From Kitasatospora cheerisanensis KCTC 2395 (GTDB taxonomy: Bacteria; Actinomycetota; Actinomycetes; Streptomycetales; Streptomycetaceae): 64,000 nt of DNA. The DNA lies in contig NZ_KK853997.1 in the NCBI RefSeq assembly GCF_000696185.1, positions 2,760,638 to 2,824,637 of the forward strand. Reading direction: 5' to 3'. Within the stretch, counting starts at the first letter, position 1. Each line of letters starts with the position of its first letter. Below, in pieces: positions 1 through 11,244 of the stretch. The position numbers and the translations under genes were made by a program. Below the pieces are notes generated by a model. That model was not told the origin of the DNA and searched no databases. It saw nothing but the letters and a program-made list of their open reading frames with translations.

Positions 1-792
1 GGCGTAGGTGTCGACGAATCCCACTCCGGAGGCCTCGGCCCGCCGGTGGAGCATGGCGTTCAGCTGCTGCTCCTGCTCGCCGACGAACACGACGTCGCCG
101 GCCGCTATCCCGTCGCCCAGGGTCTGGGCGCACCGGGCCGGGTCCTGCGGCAGTAGCGCCGGATGACCGACCAGGAGGACCCGGGCCTGCGGTGCCCGCC
201 GCTTGATCTCGGCGAGGGCGGTGGTGAGCCGCTCGTCGGCGGCCTGCAGCTTTCGTCCGATCTCGCCGCGGCCGGCACCGGCGGTGTAGTAGCTGCGGCA
301 GGGAGCCTCGCTGTTGCTGCTGCCGGTCAGGGTGTGCCGGACGTTCTCCACCGCGCAGCGGCCCAGCACGTCCATGAATCCCATGTCGTTCCCGCCGATG
401 CCGAGCGTCACCAGGCCGGTCGTCGGGCCGAGCGCATCCAACTGGGGCGGGTTGACCCCGTTGCCGGTCTGCTGGGCAGCTGTCAGTTCCACCGTCCGGG
501 CGCCGCTGCAGCTGACGTCGGTGAAGTCCTTCAGGCCGAGCTGCTGGGCCACCAGGGACGGGTAGTTGACGCCGGATCGGCCGCAGCCCTGGGGTGAGCC
601 GCCCTGCGGCGGGATCAGCAGGCCCGAGGTGAAGGAGTCCCCGACCGCGACGTACGGTCCGGTGACGGGCGTCGCGGAGGGGCTCGACGACGCCACGCCC
701 TCGGGGCCGGGCGTCCGGGTGGTCTCGGCGGCACTGCACGCCGCGGTGCCGATCAGCACCGCCGCGGTGGCGGCCAGCAGGAGGCGGCGCAC
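1..792 (-). CDS. SGNH/GDSL hydrolase lipoprotein (3' end outside window)
   Basis: The left window edge cuts this gene; 264 codons are visible. Residues 1-19 form a lipoprotein signal peptide: basic RR, hydrophobic core, lipobox-like GTAAC with Cys19. A Ser/Thr/Pro-rich linker follows, then SGNH block I GDSF at residues 51-54 (nucleophile Ser53) and block III GGND at 133-136. The catalytic Asp/His block lies beyond the edge. The family comprises secreted esterases/lipases; the substrate cannot be told. The GTG start directly abuts the TAG of the PAC2 gene with no gap, so the two are probably co-transcribed and translationally coupled. Confidence 0.9.
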   Translation of the reverse strand, partial: MRRLLLAATAAVLIGTAACSAAETTRTPGPEGVASSSPSATPVTGPYVAVGDSFTSGLLIPPQGGSPQGCGRSGVNYPSLVAQQLGLKDFTDVSCSGARTVELTAAQQTGNGVNPPQLDALGPTTGLVTLGIGGNDMGFMDVLGRCAVENVRHTLTGSSNSEAPCRSYYTAGAGRGEIGRKLQAADERLTTALAEIKRRAPQARVLLVGHPALLPQDPARCAQTLGDGIAAGDVVFVGEQEQQLNAMLHRRAEASGVGFVDTYA

Positions 793-1734
793 CTACTCCG
801 CGCCGCGCTCGTGCTCGGCGAGGAACTCCTCGAAGCGGCGGCCCAGCTCGTCCGCGGAGGGCAGGTCGGCCGTCTCGGCCAGCAGGCTCTCGCGGTCGGC
901 CGCGCCGGAGACCGCGTCGTACTGGCTCTCCATGCCCTGGATCGCCGTCCGCAGTTCGCCGTCGCCCTGGGAGAGTTGGTCCTCGATCTCGGCGTAGACC
1001 TCGTTGACGCGGGCGCGCAGTTCGCTGCCGGGCAGGACCAGGCCGGTCGCGGACTGGGCGGCCTCCAGGATCACCACCGCGGCGGCGGGGTAGGTGGAGC
1101 GGGCGATGTAGTGGGGGACGTGCGCCGCGAAGCCCAGCACGTCGTGGCCGGACTCGGCGAGCCGGTACTCGACCAACGCCTGTGCGCTGCCCGGGACCTG
1201 CGCCTGGTCGAACCACTTGGGGTGGCCGGCCGCCAGGTCGACCCGGTTGCCGTGCGGGGTGAGGCTGACCGGCCGGGTGTGCGGCACGCCCATCGGGATG
1301 CCGTGGAAGGAGACCGACAGCCGGATCTCGAAGCGCTCGACCAGATCCCGGACGGCGGCGGCGAACAGCTCCCACTCGGTGTCCGGCTCGGGGCCGGTGA
1401 GCACCAGGAACGGCGCGCCAACGGCATCGCGCACCAGCTGGAGGAGGATCTCCGGCGGGTCGTAGTCCGTCCAGCTCTCCTGGTCGAAGGTCATCGCGGG
1501 GCGGCGGGCCCGGTAGTCGACCAGCCGGTCGTGGTCGAACCTGGCGACCACCTGCGGCGAACCGTGCTCCAGCAGGTGCGCCACGACCTGGCCGCCCGCC
1601 TCGCCGGCGTCCATGAAGCCCTCGAAGTGGTACAGCAGCACCAGGCCGGCCCCGGCCTCGGCAGCGGCGCGGGCCGCCGCCAGGGCGGTCACCCCCTGCG
1701 GCTCCAGCTCGTACAGCTCCTTGGGATCACGCAC
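793..1734 (-). CDS. PAC2 family protein (proteasome-assembly-chaperone-like)
   Basis: 313 residues. The sequence matches the actinobacterial PAC2 family (for example [13 protein letters not shown] near residue 35, [13 protein letters not shown] mid-protein, [11 protein letters not shown] further on). These are homologous to eukaryotic proteasome assembly chaperones; their function in actinobacteria is not settled. The C-terminal 60 residues are acidic and probably helical. The frame opens further upstream, but GTG at 1732-1734 gives the usual family N-terminus ([11 protein letters not shown]), so I prefer it to the start at 1830. The gene abuts the GDSL lipoprotein gene downstream. Confidence 0.85.
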   Translation of the reverse strand: MRDPKELYELEPQGVTALAAARAAAEAGAGLVLLYHFEGFMDAGEAGGQVVAHLLEHGSPQVVARFDHDRLVDYRARRPAMTFDQESWTDYDPPEILLQLVRDAVGAPFLVLTGPEPDTEWELFAAAVRDLVERFEIRLSVSFHGIPMGVPHTRPVSLTPHGNRVDLAAGHPKWFDQAQVPGSAQALVEYRLAESGHDVLGFAAHVPHYIARSTYPAAAVVILEAAQSATGLVLPGSELRARVNEVYAEIEDQLSQGDGELRTAIQGMESQYDAVSGAADRESLLAETADLPSADELGRRFEEFLAEHERGAE

Positions 1735-2386
1735 AGCGCACCCAACCCCGTTCCGTCTCGTCGTCTCGGAATGCTTTCGGATCTGATCTGTCCAGCGTGC
1801 GACGGCTCGCCGGAATTCCCGCCCACGCACGAGTCTTCACTCCGTCTCTCGAATCCTCTCACCTCCGGCCAAAGTCGCTGGTCGCGGCCGTGGCGCGGCG
1901 GGCGGGCAGTAGGATGACGGGGCGTCTCGGCGTGCCGAAAGGACCCGCGCGCCCCCGTTGGCGCGCCGCGAAGTGACGCACCGCCTTCTGGCGGGTATCG
2001 TCCTCTCGCTGCCTCGCATCGTCGCGTCGTCGCGCCACGCCGTCTGTCACGTCGTGGGCCACGCCCCGGTCCGTTGCGCGGCCAGCCATCCATTGCGCAC
2101 CTTGCCTTCACCTGGCCGCCTGCTTCGCTTCGTGATCTCGTTTCTCTCTCGGCCATCTCGCGGACGCACACTGTCCCGTCGCTCATCCCGCCGGATCGGT
2201 CCGTCGACCCGTGTCCGTACCGGCACCGCGCTGCCCGCCTCCGGGCTGCCGACCCGTCGCACGCCCGAGCCTCTGGCGTAGCGCGCCCGGGCGGCCGTTG
2301 TCCGGGGCCGGGGCGAACGACCACTGCCCGCACGCCGCGAACCCGGCACGCGGGCCCCCGACGACAGCCGAAGGACCGAAGGATCC
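1735..2386. other. 652-nt divergent intergenic region, no supported gene
   Basis: This region separates the PAC2 gene (minus) from the acetyltransferase gene (plus). Several overlapping frames are open, but they lack codon bias, ribosome sites and recognisable products. The plus strand is pyrimidine-rich from about 1960 to 2260, unlike the flanking genes. It presumably holds two divergent promoters, but I could not place convincing -10/-35 elements. No tRNA or strong hairpin was seen. Confidence 0.5.
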
Positions 2387-3142
2387 GTGCCCGTACCCGT
2401 CACCCTCTACGGCCGCACCGTGCGGCTGGAGCCCCTCGCCGAGCACCACGCCGCGGCCCTGGCCGAGGCCGGCGCCGAGGACCGTACGACCTACGCCTTC
2501 ACCCCTGTCCCGCACGGCCTGGAAGCCGCCCGGGAGTACATCGCGCGCGCCCTCGCCGATCAGGCGGCGGGCCGGTCGATGCCGTTCGCCACCGTGAGCA
2601 CGGCGGACAACCGGGTCGTGGGCTCGACGCGGTTCCTCGAACTCGACTACTGGCAGGGGCCGCTGGTCTGGCCGCCCGTGCCGGGCATTCCGTACGGCGA
2701 TCCGCTCGAGGCGGTGCCCGATGCGGCGGAGATCGGGAACACCTGGCTGTCGCCGCGGGCGCAGGGCACCGGCATCAACACCGAGGCGAAGCTGCTGATG
2801 CTGCGGCACGCCTTCGAGGGCTGGGGCGTGCAGCGGATCTCGCTGCGGGCCGATGCCCGCAACACCCGGTCCCGGATTGCCATCGAGCGGCTGGGCGCGA
2901 CCTCCGAGGGGGTCCGCCGGGCGCACTCGCGCGGCCTGGACGGGGTGGTCAGGTCCACCGCGTTCTACTCGATCCTGGACGAGGAGTGGCCGGCCGTCCG
3001 CGACATCATCGAGCTGCGGATCGCCGCCGCGACCTCGCCCAGTGCGCCGGACCCGGCGCCGCTCAACCAGGAGTGCCTTAGACACGGCGGCTCCCTGGTC
3101 GGCGAGCCTGTGATCGGCAGCTCGCTGCTCCCGGCCGCCTGA
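2387..3142 (+). CDS. GNAT family N-acetyltransferase (RimJ/RimL-like)
   Basis: 251 residues starting at GTG 2387 behind a ribosome site (GAAGGACCGAAGG). The opening TLYGRTVRLEPL and the central block EIGNTWLSPRAQGTGINTEAK are typical of the RimJ/RimL/Acetyltransf_3 branch, where the Q/R-x-x-G-x-G/A loop binds acetyl-CoA pyrophosphate. NTRSRIAIERLGA is the usual acceptor-side helix. The substrate is unknown; relatives modify N-terminal or small amines. The last 45 residues, after RDIIELR, extend beyond the usual length of about 205 and look like low-complexity tail. Confidence 0.85.
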   Translation: MPVPVTLYGRTVRLEPLAEHHAAALAEAGAEDRTTYAFTPVPHGLEAAREYIARALADQAAGRSMPFATVSTADNRVVGSTRFLELDYWQGPLVWPPVPGIPYGDPLEAVPDAAEIGNTWLSPRAQGTGINTEAKLLMLRHAFEGWGVQRISLRADARNTRSRIAIERLGATSEGVRRAHSRGLDGVVRSTAFYSILDEEWPAVRDIIELRIAAATSPSAPDPAPLNQECLRHGGSLVGEPVIGSSLLPAA

Positions 3143-3153
3143 GACGGCCTTCC

Positions 3154-3240
3154 GGCTCCCGCTCCGGCGGGAGCCGACCCGTTCGGGGCGGGTGCACGTG
3201 GGGGGTCGGCCCCCGCGTGCACCCGCCCCGGACGGCTTTT
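3154..3240 (+). terminator. double hairpin terminator after the GNAT gene
   Basis: The first stem-loop spans 3154-3175 (GGCTCCC/GGGAGCC arms). A second has a perfect 15-bp stem, 3184-3198 with 3216-3230; its loop is itself self-complementary (GGGGG/CCCCC). TTTT follows at 3237-3240. It lies 11 bases after the acetyltransferase stop and may also terminate the convergent regulator operon. Confidence 0.8.
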
Positions 3241-3371
3241 CGGGGTGGTGGGCTTCGACGCTCTGTCGAGTTGTCAAGGAGCGTGGGCCTCTTGAGGATT
3301 GGCACCACCTCCGCTCCGGGGTGTGATCCTTCTGACACTTCACCAGGGCCTGCCCGGCATCCGATCCCGGC

Positions 3372-3713
3372 TCAGCCCTCTTCACGCTCGCCCTCGGCGT
3401 CGCCCCCGTCGGCCTCCGAGCCGGCCGCCTCGGCGGCGGCGGCCAACTGCTGGAGAGCGGCGAGGTGGGCGGCGAGTGCGGCCCGGCCCTGCCGGGTCGC
3501 GGAGAGCCAGGTGCGCGGCCGCTTGCCCACGTAGCCCTTGCGGGCCCGCAGGTGGCCGAGCGCCTCCAGGCTCGCCGCGGTCTTGCTGAGCACCGAGTCC
3601 GAGACCTGGCAGTAGTCGCGGACCACGGAGAACTCCGCCTCCTGGCACCCGCTGAGGAAGGCCAGGACGGTGAGCCTGGTGGGCTGGTGGAGGGCTGGTT
3701 CGAGCCCGTTCAC
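3372..3713 (-). CDS. winged-helix DNA-binding regulator
   Basis: 113 residues, GTG start at 3711-3713. Helices with the pattern TRLTVLAFLSGCQEAEFSVVRDY followed by VLSKTAASLEALGHL and a wing containing RPRTWLSATRQGR match the short MarR/PadR-like winged-helix (HTH_27) regulators of actinobacteria. The C-terminal 25 residues are Ala/Glu-rich. The GTGA overlap with the end of the membrane-protein gene shows translational coupling. This two-gene arrangement (membrane protein plus small winged-helix repressor) is common in streptomycetes. It probably controls its own operon, possibly through the inverted repeats at 4276-4309. Confidence 0.8.
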   Translation of the reverse strand: MNGLEPALHQPTRLTVLAFLSGCQEAEFSVVRDYCQVSDSVLSKTAASLEALGHLRARKGYVGKRPRTWLSATRQGRAALAAHLAALQQLAAAAEAAGSEADGGDAEGEREEG

Positions 3714-4222
3714 TGTGCGCTGCTCATGCTCTGCTCCTTGAGGTGTCGGTTGAGCAGGACGATGCCGCCGCACAGGGCCAGTCCGCCGCCCGCGCCGGCG
3801 GCGGCCCCGATCCAGCTCTGGTCTCCGGTGGCGAGCCAGGCGGCGAGGCCGGACAGCGCCGCCGCCAGGACGACGACGCCGAACGCCCGCATGGTGTACG
3901 GCGGGAGTCCGCGTTCGGCGAGCCTGGCGACGCCCCGGGCGTGCGTGGTCGCCCGCACTATCGCGGCCTGCACCAGCACCAGGCCGAGCGGGCACAGGAG
4001 TATCAGCCACTGCGCCTGGTGCTCGAAGGACTGCCCTATGGCCGCCCCGTACGCGGCGATCGAGAGGCCGACCCCGGGCCCGTACCACCAGGGCAGTGGC
4101 AGTGGCCGGCGCGCGGCGGCCTCGGCCCGGCCGGCGAGGGCCAGCGCCTCGGCGGGCGTGAGGGCGCCCGCGGGCGGGAGCCCTTCGGCCTCTCCGTTGG
4201 TGAACTGCTTGTCCTCGGCCAT
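3710..4222 (-). CDS. four-TM membrane protein coupled to a winged-helix regulator
   Basis: 170 residues, not assigned to a characterised family. After a 45-residue cytoplasmic-looking N-terminus there are four likely membrane helices at about 45-66, 72-92, 113-131 and 138-157, with a basic C-terminus. The stop codon overlaps the regulator start (GTGA), so the pair is one transcriptional unit. A sensor or transporter accessory role is possible, but nothing in the sequence shows it. Confidence 0.75.
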   Translation of the reverse strand: MAEDKQFTNGEAEGLPPAGALTPAEALALAGRAEAAARRPLPLPWWYGPGVGLSIAAYGAAIGQSFEHQAQWLILLCPLGLVLVQAAIVRATTHARGVARLAERGLPPYTMRAFGVVVLAAALSGLAAWLATGDQSWIGAAAGAGGGLALCGGIVLLNRHLKEQSMSSAQ

Positions 4223-4275
4223 CGAATCCCCCGAGCGGCGTGCCGTCGGATCCGGCCCGCTGCCGGATCAAGTGC

Positions 4276-4309
4276 TGCCACTCTGGCACATGCTTTCCGT
4301 GATGGAAAG
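4276..4309 (-). promoter_or_regulatory. two inverted repeats upstream of the membrane protein/regulator operon
   Basis: TGCCA-CTC-TGGCA lies at 4276-4288 and CTTTCC-GTGAT-GGAAAG at 4293-4309, 54-87 bases ahead of the start at 4222. Winged-helix repressors of this type bind such palindromes, so these are candidate autoregulatory operators. The assignment is inference. Confidence 0.5.
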
Positions 4310-4339
4310 TAATTTTCCGACGGGCCGTCAGCAGCCTTC

Positions 4340-4849
4340 TCAGCAGCGCGGGTCGATCTCCTGGAAGGAGGCGTAGTGGTCGGCCGTCCAGTACTGCTCG
4401 CCGCCGCTGCCGGTGACGACCCGGCGGGTCCCGCGGTCGTCGGAGCCCGGGGTGACCACGGTGAACTCGTGGTAGTAGCCGTTGCTCTCGCGCGGCAGGC
4501 GGCTCTCCCGGTTCTCGAAGACGATGCCGTCCGAGCGGTACGGGTAGGGGCCGCCCTTGGCGATCAGGTTGAGGGTGTCGATGGCCTGCGAGGGCAGCTT
4601 GCTGCGGCACACGTCGGCGAGCGCGGTGCTGGTCGGCACCCAGGTGGGCCCGCCGGTGGGCGTCTTCGCCGGGGCGGTCGGTTTGGGGGCGGTGCCGCTC
4701 CGGGTCGCCGCGGCGGCGGGCGCGGACGGGGACTTCGCAGCGGCGGGGCTGCCCGAGTCTCCCCCGCCGTTCAGCAGGGCGGTCACTGCGGCGATGACGC
4801 CGACGAGTACCAGGACGGCGAGGCTGATCAGGCGGTTGCGGCTGCTCAT
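4340..4849 (-). CDS. secreted guanyl-specific ribonuclease (RNase Sa / T1 family)
   Basis: 169 residues. An N-terminal signal or anchor (residues 6-26) precedes an Ala/Pro/Thr linker to about 70 and the ribonuclease domain from about 75. The domain follows RNase Sa closely: DTLNLIAKGGPYPY, VFENRESRLP, GYYHEFTV, GTRRVVTG, DHYASF. By alignment to RNase Sa the catalytic residues are Glu128, an Arg in DRGTRR (139-143) and His158, and Cys81/Cys169 form the disulfide. It cleaves RNA after guanosine outside the membrane. I recognise no barstar-like inhibitor gene in the window. Confidence 0.92.
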   Translation of the reverse strand: MSSRNRLISLAVLVLVGVIAAVTALLNGGGDSGSPAAAKSPSAPAAAATRSGTAPKPTAPAKTPTGGPTWVPTSTALADVCRSKLPSQAIDTLNLIAKGGPYPYRSDGIVFENRESRLPRESNGYYHEFTVVTPGSDDRGTRRVVTGSGGEQYWTADHYASFQEIDPRC

Positions 4850-4975
4850 GGGCCCAAGCTTGCCTCACCGGCTCACCCGAACGGCGCAGGCTTCGCGCGT
4901 GCCGGGCGGGGATCCGCGCCGCAGCGGGCCCGGGAGCCACGGCCGGCCCGTCCCGGGCGGGACGGAGAAACGCCG

Positions 4976-5015
4976 CCGGGGCGGGAACGGACGCCATTGT
5001 CCGTTCCCGCCCCGG
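4976..5015 (-). terminator. rho-independent terminator of ppdK
   Basis: A perfect 16-bp stem, 4976-4991 with 5000-5015, encloses an 8-nt loop, about 90 bases past the ppdK stop. On the minus strand a short TTT-containing stretch follows. A second, weaker palindrome (CGTACGGCGG/CCGCCGTACG) sits nearer ppdK at about 5022-5057. Confidence 0.7.
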
Positions 5016-5105
5016 CTGCTTCGTACGGCGGCTCTCCTGCGCCGAGCTCCGCCGTACGCCCCTCCCCTACGGAGGGGTGCGGTCAGTGATCCGCGCTGCT
5101 TCGTG

Positions 5106-7814
<2,709 letters not shown>

Positions 7815-8380
7815 GGGTCGTTCTCCTCGCACACGGTTGCCCTGACGCCGGAGAACATACCCATTTCGAAGGCTGCTTAGGGGAGCGAATAGCTCGTACG
7901 AGCCGCTAAGCGGGCGATTGGCCAGCAGATCGAATGCTCAAATGGGCGTTTGCCTGCATTGCTGAAATCGTCCGGATGACGCTTGCGATGCTTCAAGAAG
8001 TGAACACATCGCCACGCGAAGCTCACTCGAACCGGACACACAGTGACGGCATCGGCCTCACCGAGGTTCCCCGACTTGATTTCCTGCAACCAGCCTCGGC
8101 AATCCGCCCCGGAGCCCGTTCGGGAAGCGATCCGGACTTGTACACCTTGGCGAAGTCCGCTGACTGGCCGTCACTCGCCACGATATGTGGCCAGCGTCAC
8201 GGGCGCATCTCAGCTGTCGGGCCGAGCCCGCCTACGCCGAGCGTCGCGTTCCGTTGATGATCCTGTCGCTCTGCGTATCGGAATTTCGCCTTTGAGGAGC
8301 CCCACTGTCCACCTTGGACAAGTCAGCTGGGACGGTTCGGCCAGGCCGCGAACGGGGCCATCTTCGCCGAATCGTACAGT
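7815..8380. other. 566-nt region between ppdK and dusB, lower G+C, no supported gene
   Basis: The base composition is noticeably lower in G+C than the flanking genes, with stops in all frames except short unconvincing ones. It must contain the ppdK promoter. GCTCGTACGAGC (7892-7903) is a perfect palindrome flanked by GCTTAG (7875-7880) and CTAAGC (7906-7911), which could be an operator or the base of an RNA hairpin in the ppdK leader. The word CATCTTCGCCGA occurs near 8359 and again at about 8409, inside the end of dusB. Confidence 0.5.
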
Positions 8381-9568
8381 TCATCCTCCAGAAGTGTCCA
8401 ATTCGGCATCTTCGCCGAGTCGGGCGCACTCATACGGATCGTCCAACCAGCCTTCGGGCAGGACCACCCGGTTGTTGCCGCTGGTCCGACCGCGCGGGCC
8501 GTCGGCGCCGATCGGCCAGCTCTGCTCCTGGTCGACCTGGGCGAGGGTCTCGGCGAGTTCGCCGAGCGAGCTGGAATTGGCGAGCTTCACCCGCAGCTCG
8601 GAGCCGACCGAGAAGCCCTTGGTGTACCAGGCCACGTGCTTGCGGAAGTCGATGACGCCGCGGGCCTCGTCGCCGAGCCACTCCCCGAGCAGCTGGGCGT
8701 GCCGGACCATGGCACGGGCCACGTAGTCGAAGGTCGGGCGGGCGTAGTCGACGTCGCCCTCGAAGATCGACACCAGGTCCTTGAACAGCCACGGCCGGCC
8801 GAGGCAGCCGCGGCCGACCACCACGCCGTCGCAGCCGGTCTCGCGCATCATCCGCACCGCGTCGTCGGCGGACCAGATGTCGCCGTTTCCGAGCACCGGG
8901 ATGCCGTCGGGCACGGACTCGCGCAGCCGGGCGATGGCCGACCAGTCGGCGGTGCCGCCGTAGTGCTGGGCTGCCGTGCGGCCGTGCAGGGCGATCGCGG
9001 CCACGCCCTCCTCCGCGCCGATCCGGCCGGCGTCGAGGTAGGTGAGGTGGTCGTCGTCGATGCCCTTGCGCATCTTCATGGTGACCGGGAGCTCGCCTGC
9101 GTTGCCGACCGCCTGGCGCAGGATGTCCCGCAGCAGGTTGCGCTTGTACGGCAGCGCGGAGCCGCCGCCCTTGCGGGTCACCTTGGGGACGGGGCAGCCG
9201 AAGTTGAGGTCGATGTGGTCGGCGAGCCCCTCCTCGGAGATCATCCGCGCCGCCTTGCCGACGGTCACCGGGTCCACGCCGTACAGCTGGATCGACCGGG
9301 GCTTCTCGCTCGGGTCGAACTTGATCAGCTGCATCGTCTTGGCGTTGCGCTCGACCAGCGCCCGGGTGGTGATCATCTCGGAGACGTACAGGCCGCGGCC
9401 GCCGCTCTGCTCCCGGCACAGGGTGCGGAACGGTGCGTTGGTGATGCCGGCCATCGGCGCGAGCACCACCGGCGGCCACACGTGCATCGGCCCGATGTTC
9501 AGCGGGGCGAACTCCGGCGCCTCGGGTGCTGCCGGGGTTGCCTGGGCGGAGTCGGGCGTGATGGTCAT
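8381..9568 (-). CDS. dusB: tRNA dihydrouridine synthase B
   Basis: 395 residues from ATG 9566-9568; an upstream in-frame start at 9625 is possible but only adds low-complexity sequence. The protein is an FMN-dependent TIM barrel reducing specific uridines of the tRNA D-loop. Visible motifs: VVLAPMAGITNAPFR (FMN site), GLYVSEMI, IDLNFGCPVPKVTRKGGG with catalytic Cys125, KMRKGIDDD, ALHGRTAAQHY and GCDGVVVGRGCLGRPWLF. A C-terminal helical tRNA-binding domain follows from about 290. It is probably transcribed alone. Confidence 0.96.
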   Translation of the reverse strand: MTITPDSAQATPAAPEAPEFAPLNIGPMHVWPPVVLAPMAGITNAPFRTLCREQSGGRGLYVSEMITTRALVERNAKTMQLIKFDPSEKPRSIQLYGVDPVTVGKAARMISEEGLADHIDLNFGCPVPKVTRKGGGSALPYKRNLLRDILRQAVGNAGELPVTMKMRKGIDDDHLTYLDAGRIGAEEGVAAIALHGRTAAQHYGGTADWSAIARLRESVPDGIPVLGNGDIWSADDAVRMMRETGCDGVVVGRGCLGRPWLFKDLVSIFEGDVDYARPTFDYVARAMVRHAQLLGEWLGDEARGVIDFRKHVAWYTKGFSVGSELRVKLANSSSLGELAETLAQVDQEQSWPIGADGPRGRTSGNNRVVLPEGWLDDPYECARLGEDAELDTSGG

Positions 9569-9716
9569 GCGCGGCAGATCCTCAAACGGGTAGGGGCCCA
9601 ACGGCGGGAGATCCGGACTCTCCATTCTCCCTCACCGCCGGAGCGGGCCGCCGAGGCCTGCTCGGACACCCGCGGACCCGCCCGGCCGCGCCGTCGGCCG
9701 GGTGCGGGCGGTGCGC

Positions 9717-10538
9717 TCAGCCCAGCCCCCTCCGGCCCATCGTGACGGTGCCGGAGGCGGTGACGATGTCGAGCAGCCGCGGCGAGGCCGCGTTCTGCAG
9801 GGACGGATCGATCTCCTGCCGGCCGCCGTCGCTGCTGAGGTCGAGGCGGTACTGGCTCCCGTCGTCGGGAACCTGGAGGACGAGGTTGCCGGACGCCAGC
9901 CGGGCCGTCACCGAGGTCGGTGGTCGGTCGTACTGCAGGGTGACCTGGCCGGAGGAGGAGAAGAGTCTGGCCTCCGGGGACGTCAGCCCGGTGCCGATGA
10001 TCTGGCCGGAGCCGCCCTTGGCCCAGACGGCGCCGCTGACCCGGGTCAGTTCGATCTGCCCGGAGCCGGTCTCCGCCGAGGTGCTGCCGGAGATGTCGAG
10101 GATCTCCGTCCGCCCCGAGCCGTTGCGGGACTTGATCGTGGTTGTGGCGGGAACCTGGATGTCCAGGGCGACGGTGCAGGAGAACAGCATGCGCGCCTCC
10201 GGGCAGCCGATGGATATCGACAGCGTGCCCGCGTCGATCCGCTGGCTCACGGTGGGCTTGCGCAGGGCCCAGGCGAAGCGTTCGGAGACCACCACCCGGT
10301 CGGTGCCGCCGGCCCGCACGGTGACCTGGGCCGGGCCGGAGTCGATGTCGAGCCGGTCGATCGCCTGGAAGTACGTCCTCTCCTCGGTCATGTTCCGCTG
10401 GGCCAGTCCGGCGCCCAAGGCGGCCGCCGACGTCCCCAGGACGCAGGCGAGCGCCACCAGCCCGATCGCCTTCCAGGCGCGGCGCTCCCCCGACGGGGCC
10501 GGCCGGCCGGGAGCTCCGGGCCCGGGCTCGGCAGCCAT
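9717..10538 (-). CDS. DUF4097 beta-strand repeat envelope protein
   Basis: 273 residues. The N-terminal 20 residues are Pro/Gly-rich and cytoplasmic, one membrane helix spans about 23-47, and the rest is an extracytoplasmic beta-repeat domain (ATTTIKSRNGSGRTEILDISGS, TGSGQIELTRVSGAV, SSGQVTLQY) typical of DUF4097/LiaF-like adhesin folds. It is the last gene of the kinase-regulator-DUF4097 unit, 58 bases behind the response-regulator stop. In Firmicutes LiaF-like proteins with such domains modulate envelope-stress two-component systems. A similar role here is inference. Confidence 0.85.
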   Translation of the reverse strand: MAAEPGPGAPGRPAPSGERRAWKAIGLVALACVLGTSAAALGAGLAQRNMTEERTYFQAIDRLDIDSGPAQVTVRAGGTDRVVVSERFAWALRKPTVSQRIDAGTLSISIGCPEARMLFSCTVALDIQVPATTTIKSRNGSGRTEILDISGSTSAETGSGQIELTRVSGAVWAKGGSGQIIGTGLTSPEARLFSSSGQVTLQYDRPPTSVTARLASGNLVLQVPDDGSQYRLDLSSDGGRQEIDPSLQNAASPRLLDIVTASGTVTMGRRGLG

Positions 10539-10596
10539 CGGGCGAAACGGCTCTCGGCCGGCGGGCGGGCCGCGGACTCCTGGGCCGGTCGTCGCG

Positions 10597-11244
10597 TCAT
10601 TGGCTGATCTCCAGGAAGCGGAGCACCGCGAGCACCCGCCGGTGGGTGTCCTCGGCCGGCGGGAGGTCGAGCTTGGTGAGGATCGAGTTGATGTGCTTGG
10701 AGACGGCGCTGTCGCTGACCACCAGGGATTCGGCGATCGCGGTGTTGGAGCGCCCCTCGGCCATCAGCGCCAGGACGTCCCGCTCGCGGGGCGTCAGCCG
10801 GTGCAGCGGATCCCGGTCGCGGCGCAGCAGCAGCTGGGCGACCACCTCGGGGTCGAGCGCGGTGCCGCCCTCGGCGACCCGCTGGAGCGCCTCGACGAAC
10901 TCGTCGACGTTGGCGACCCGCTGCTTGAGCAGGTAGCCGACGCCGCTGGTGTTCTTGGCCAGCAGATCGGCCGCGTAACGCTCCTCTACGTATTGGGACA
11001 GCAGGACGACCGCGGTGTCCGGCCACTGCTGGCGGATCATCAGGGCGGCACGGACGCCTTCGTCGGTGAAGCCGGGCGGCATCCGGACGTCCGCGACGAC
11101 GATCTGGGGGCGGTGCTCCTCCACGGCGGCGAGCAGCGCCTCGGCGTCCTCGACGGCGGCGGCCACCTCGTAGCCTTCGCTCTCCAGCACCTTGACGATG
11201 CCGATCCTGAGCAGGACGGAGTCCTCGGCGATCACAGCTCGCAT
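10597..11244 (-). CDS. LuxR/NarL-family response regulator
   Basis: 215 residues. The receiver domain (1-120) has the phosphorylation site Asp52 in VVADVRMPP, acidic residues Glu7-Asp8, Ser83 and Lys107. The GerE/LuxR helix-turn-helix (150-212) contains LTPRERDVLALMAEGRSNTAIAESL. ATG 11242-11244 overlaps the kinase stop by 13 bases, so the two are co-translated. It should be phosphorylated by the upstream kinase. The perfect palindrome at 12551-12592 is a candidate target. Confidence 0.95.
   Translation of the reverse strand: MRAVIAEDSVLLRIGIVKVLESEGYEVAAAVEDAEALLAAVEEHRPQIVVADVRMPPGFTDEGVRAALMIRQQWPDTAVVLLSQYVEERYAADLLAKNTSGVGYLLKQRVANVDEFVEALQRVAEGGTALDPEVVAQLLLRRDRDPLHRLTPRERDVLALMAEGRSNTAIAESLVVSDSAVSKHINSILTKLDLPPAEDTHRRVLAVLRFLEISQ

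Noticed and set aside
1958..2281. A 107-codon plus-strand ORF in the PAC2/acetyltransferase gap
   Set aside because: Arg/Ser/Pro-rich with no ribosome site, no codon bias and no recognised domain.
2074..3081. A long plus-strand frame overlapping the acetyltransferase
   Set aside because: The acetyltransferase frame has the domain motifs and the ribosome site; this one is Arg/Gly/Pro shadow sequence.
7877..8089. A 70-codon minus-strand ORF upstream of ppdK
   Set aside because: Wrong codon use for this genome, no ribosome site and it overlaps the ppdK promoter region.
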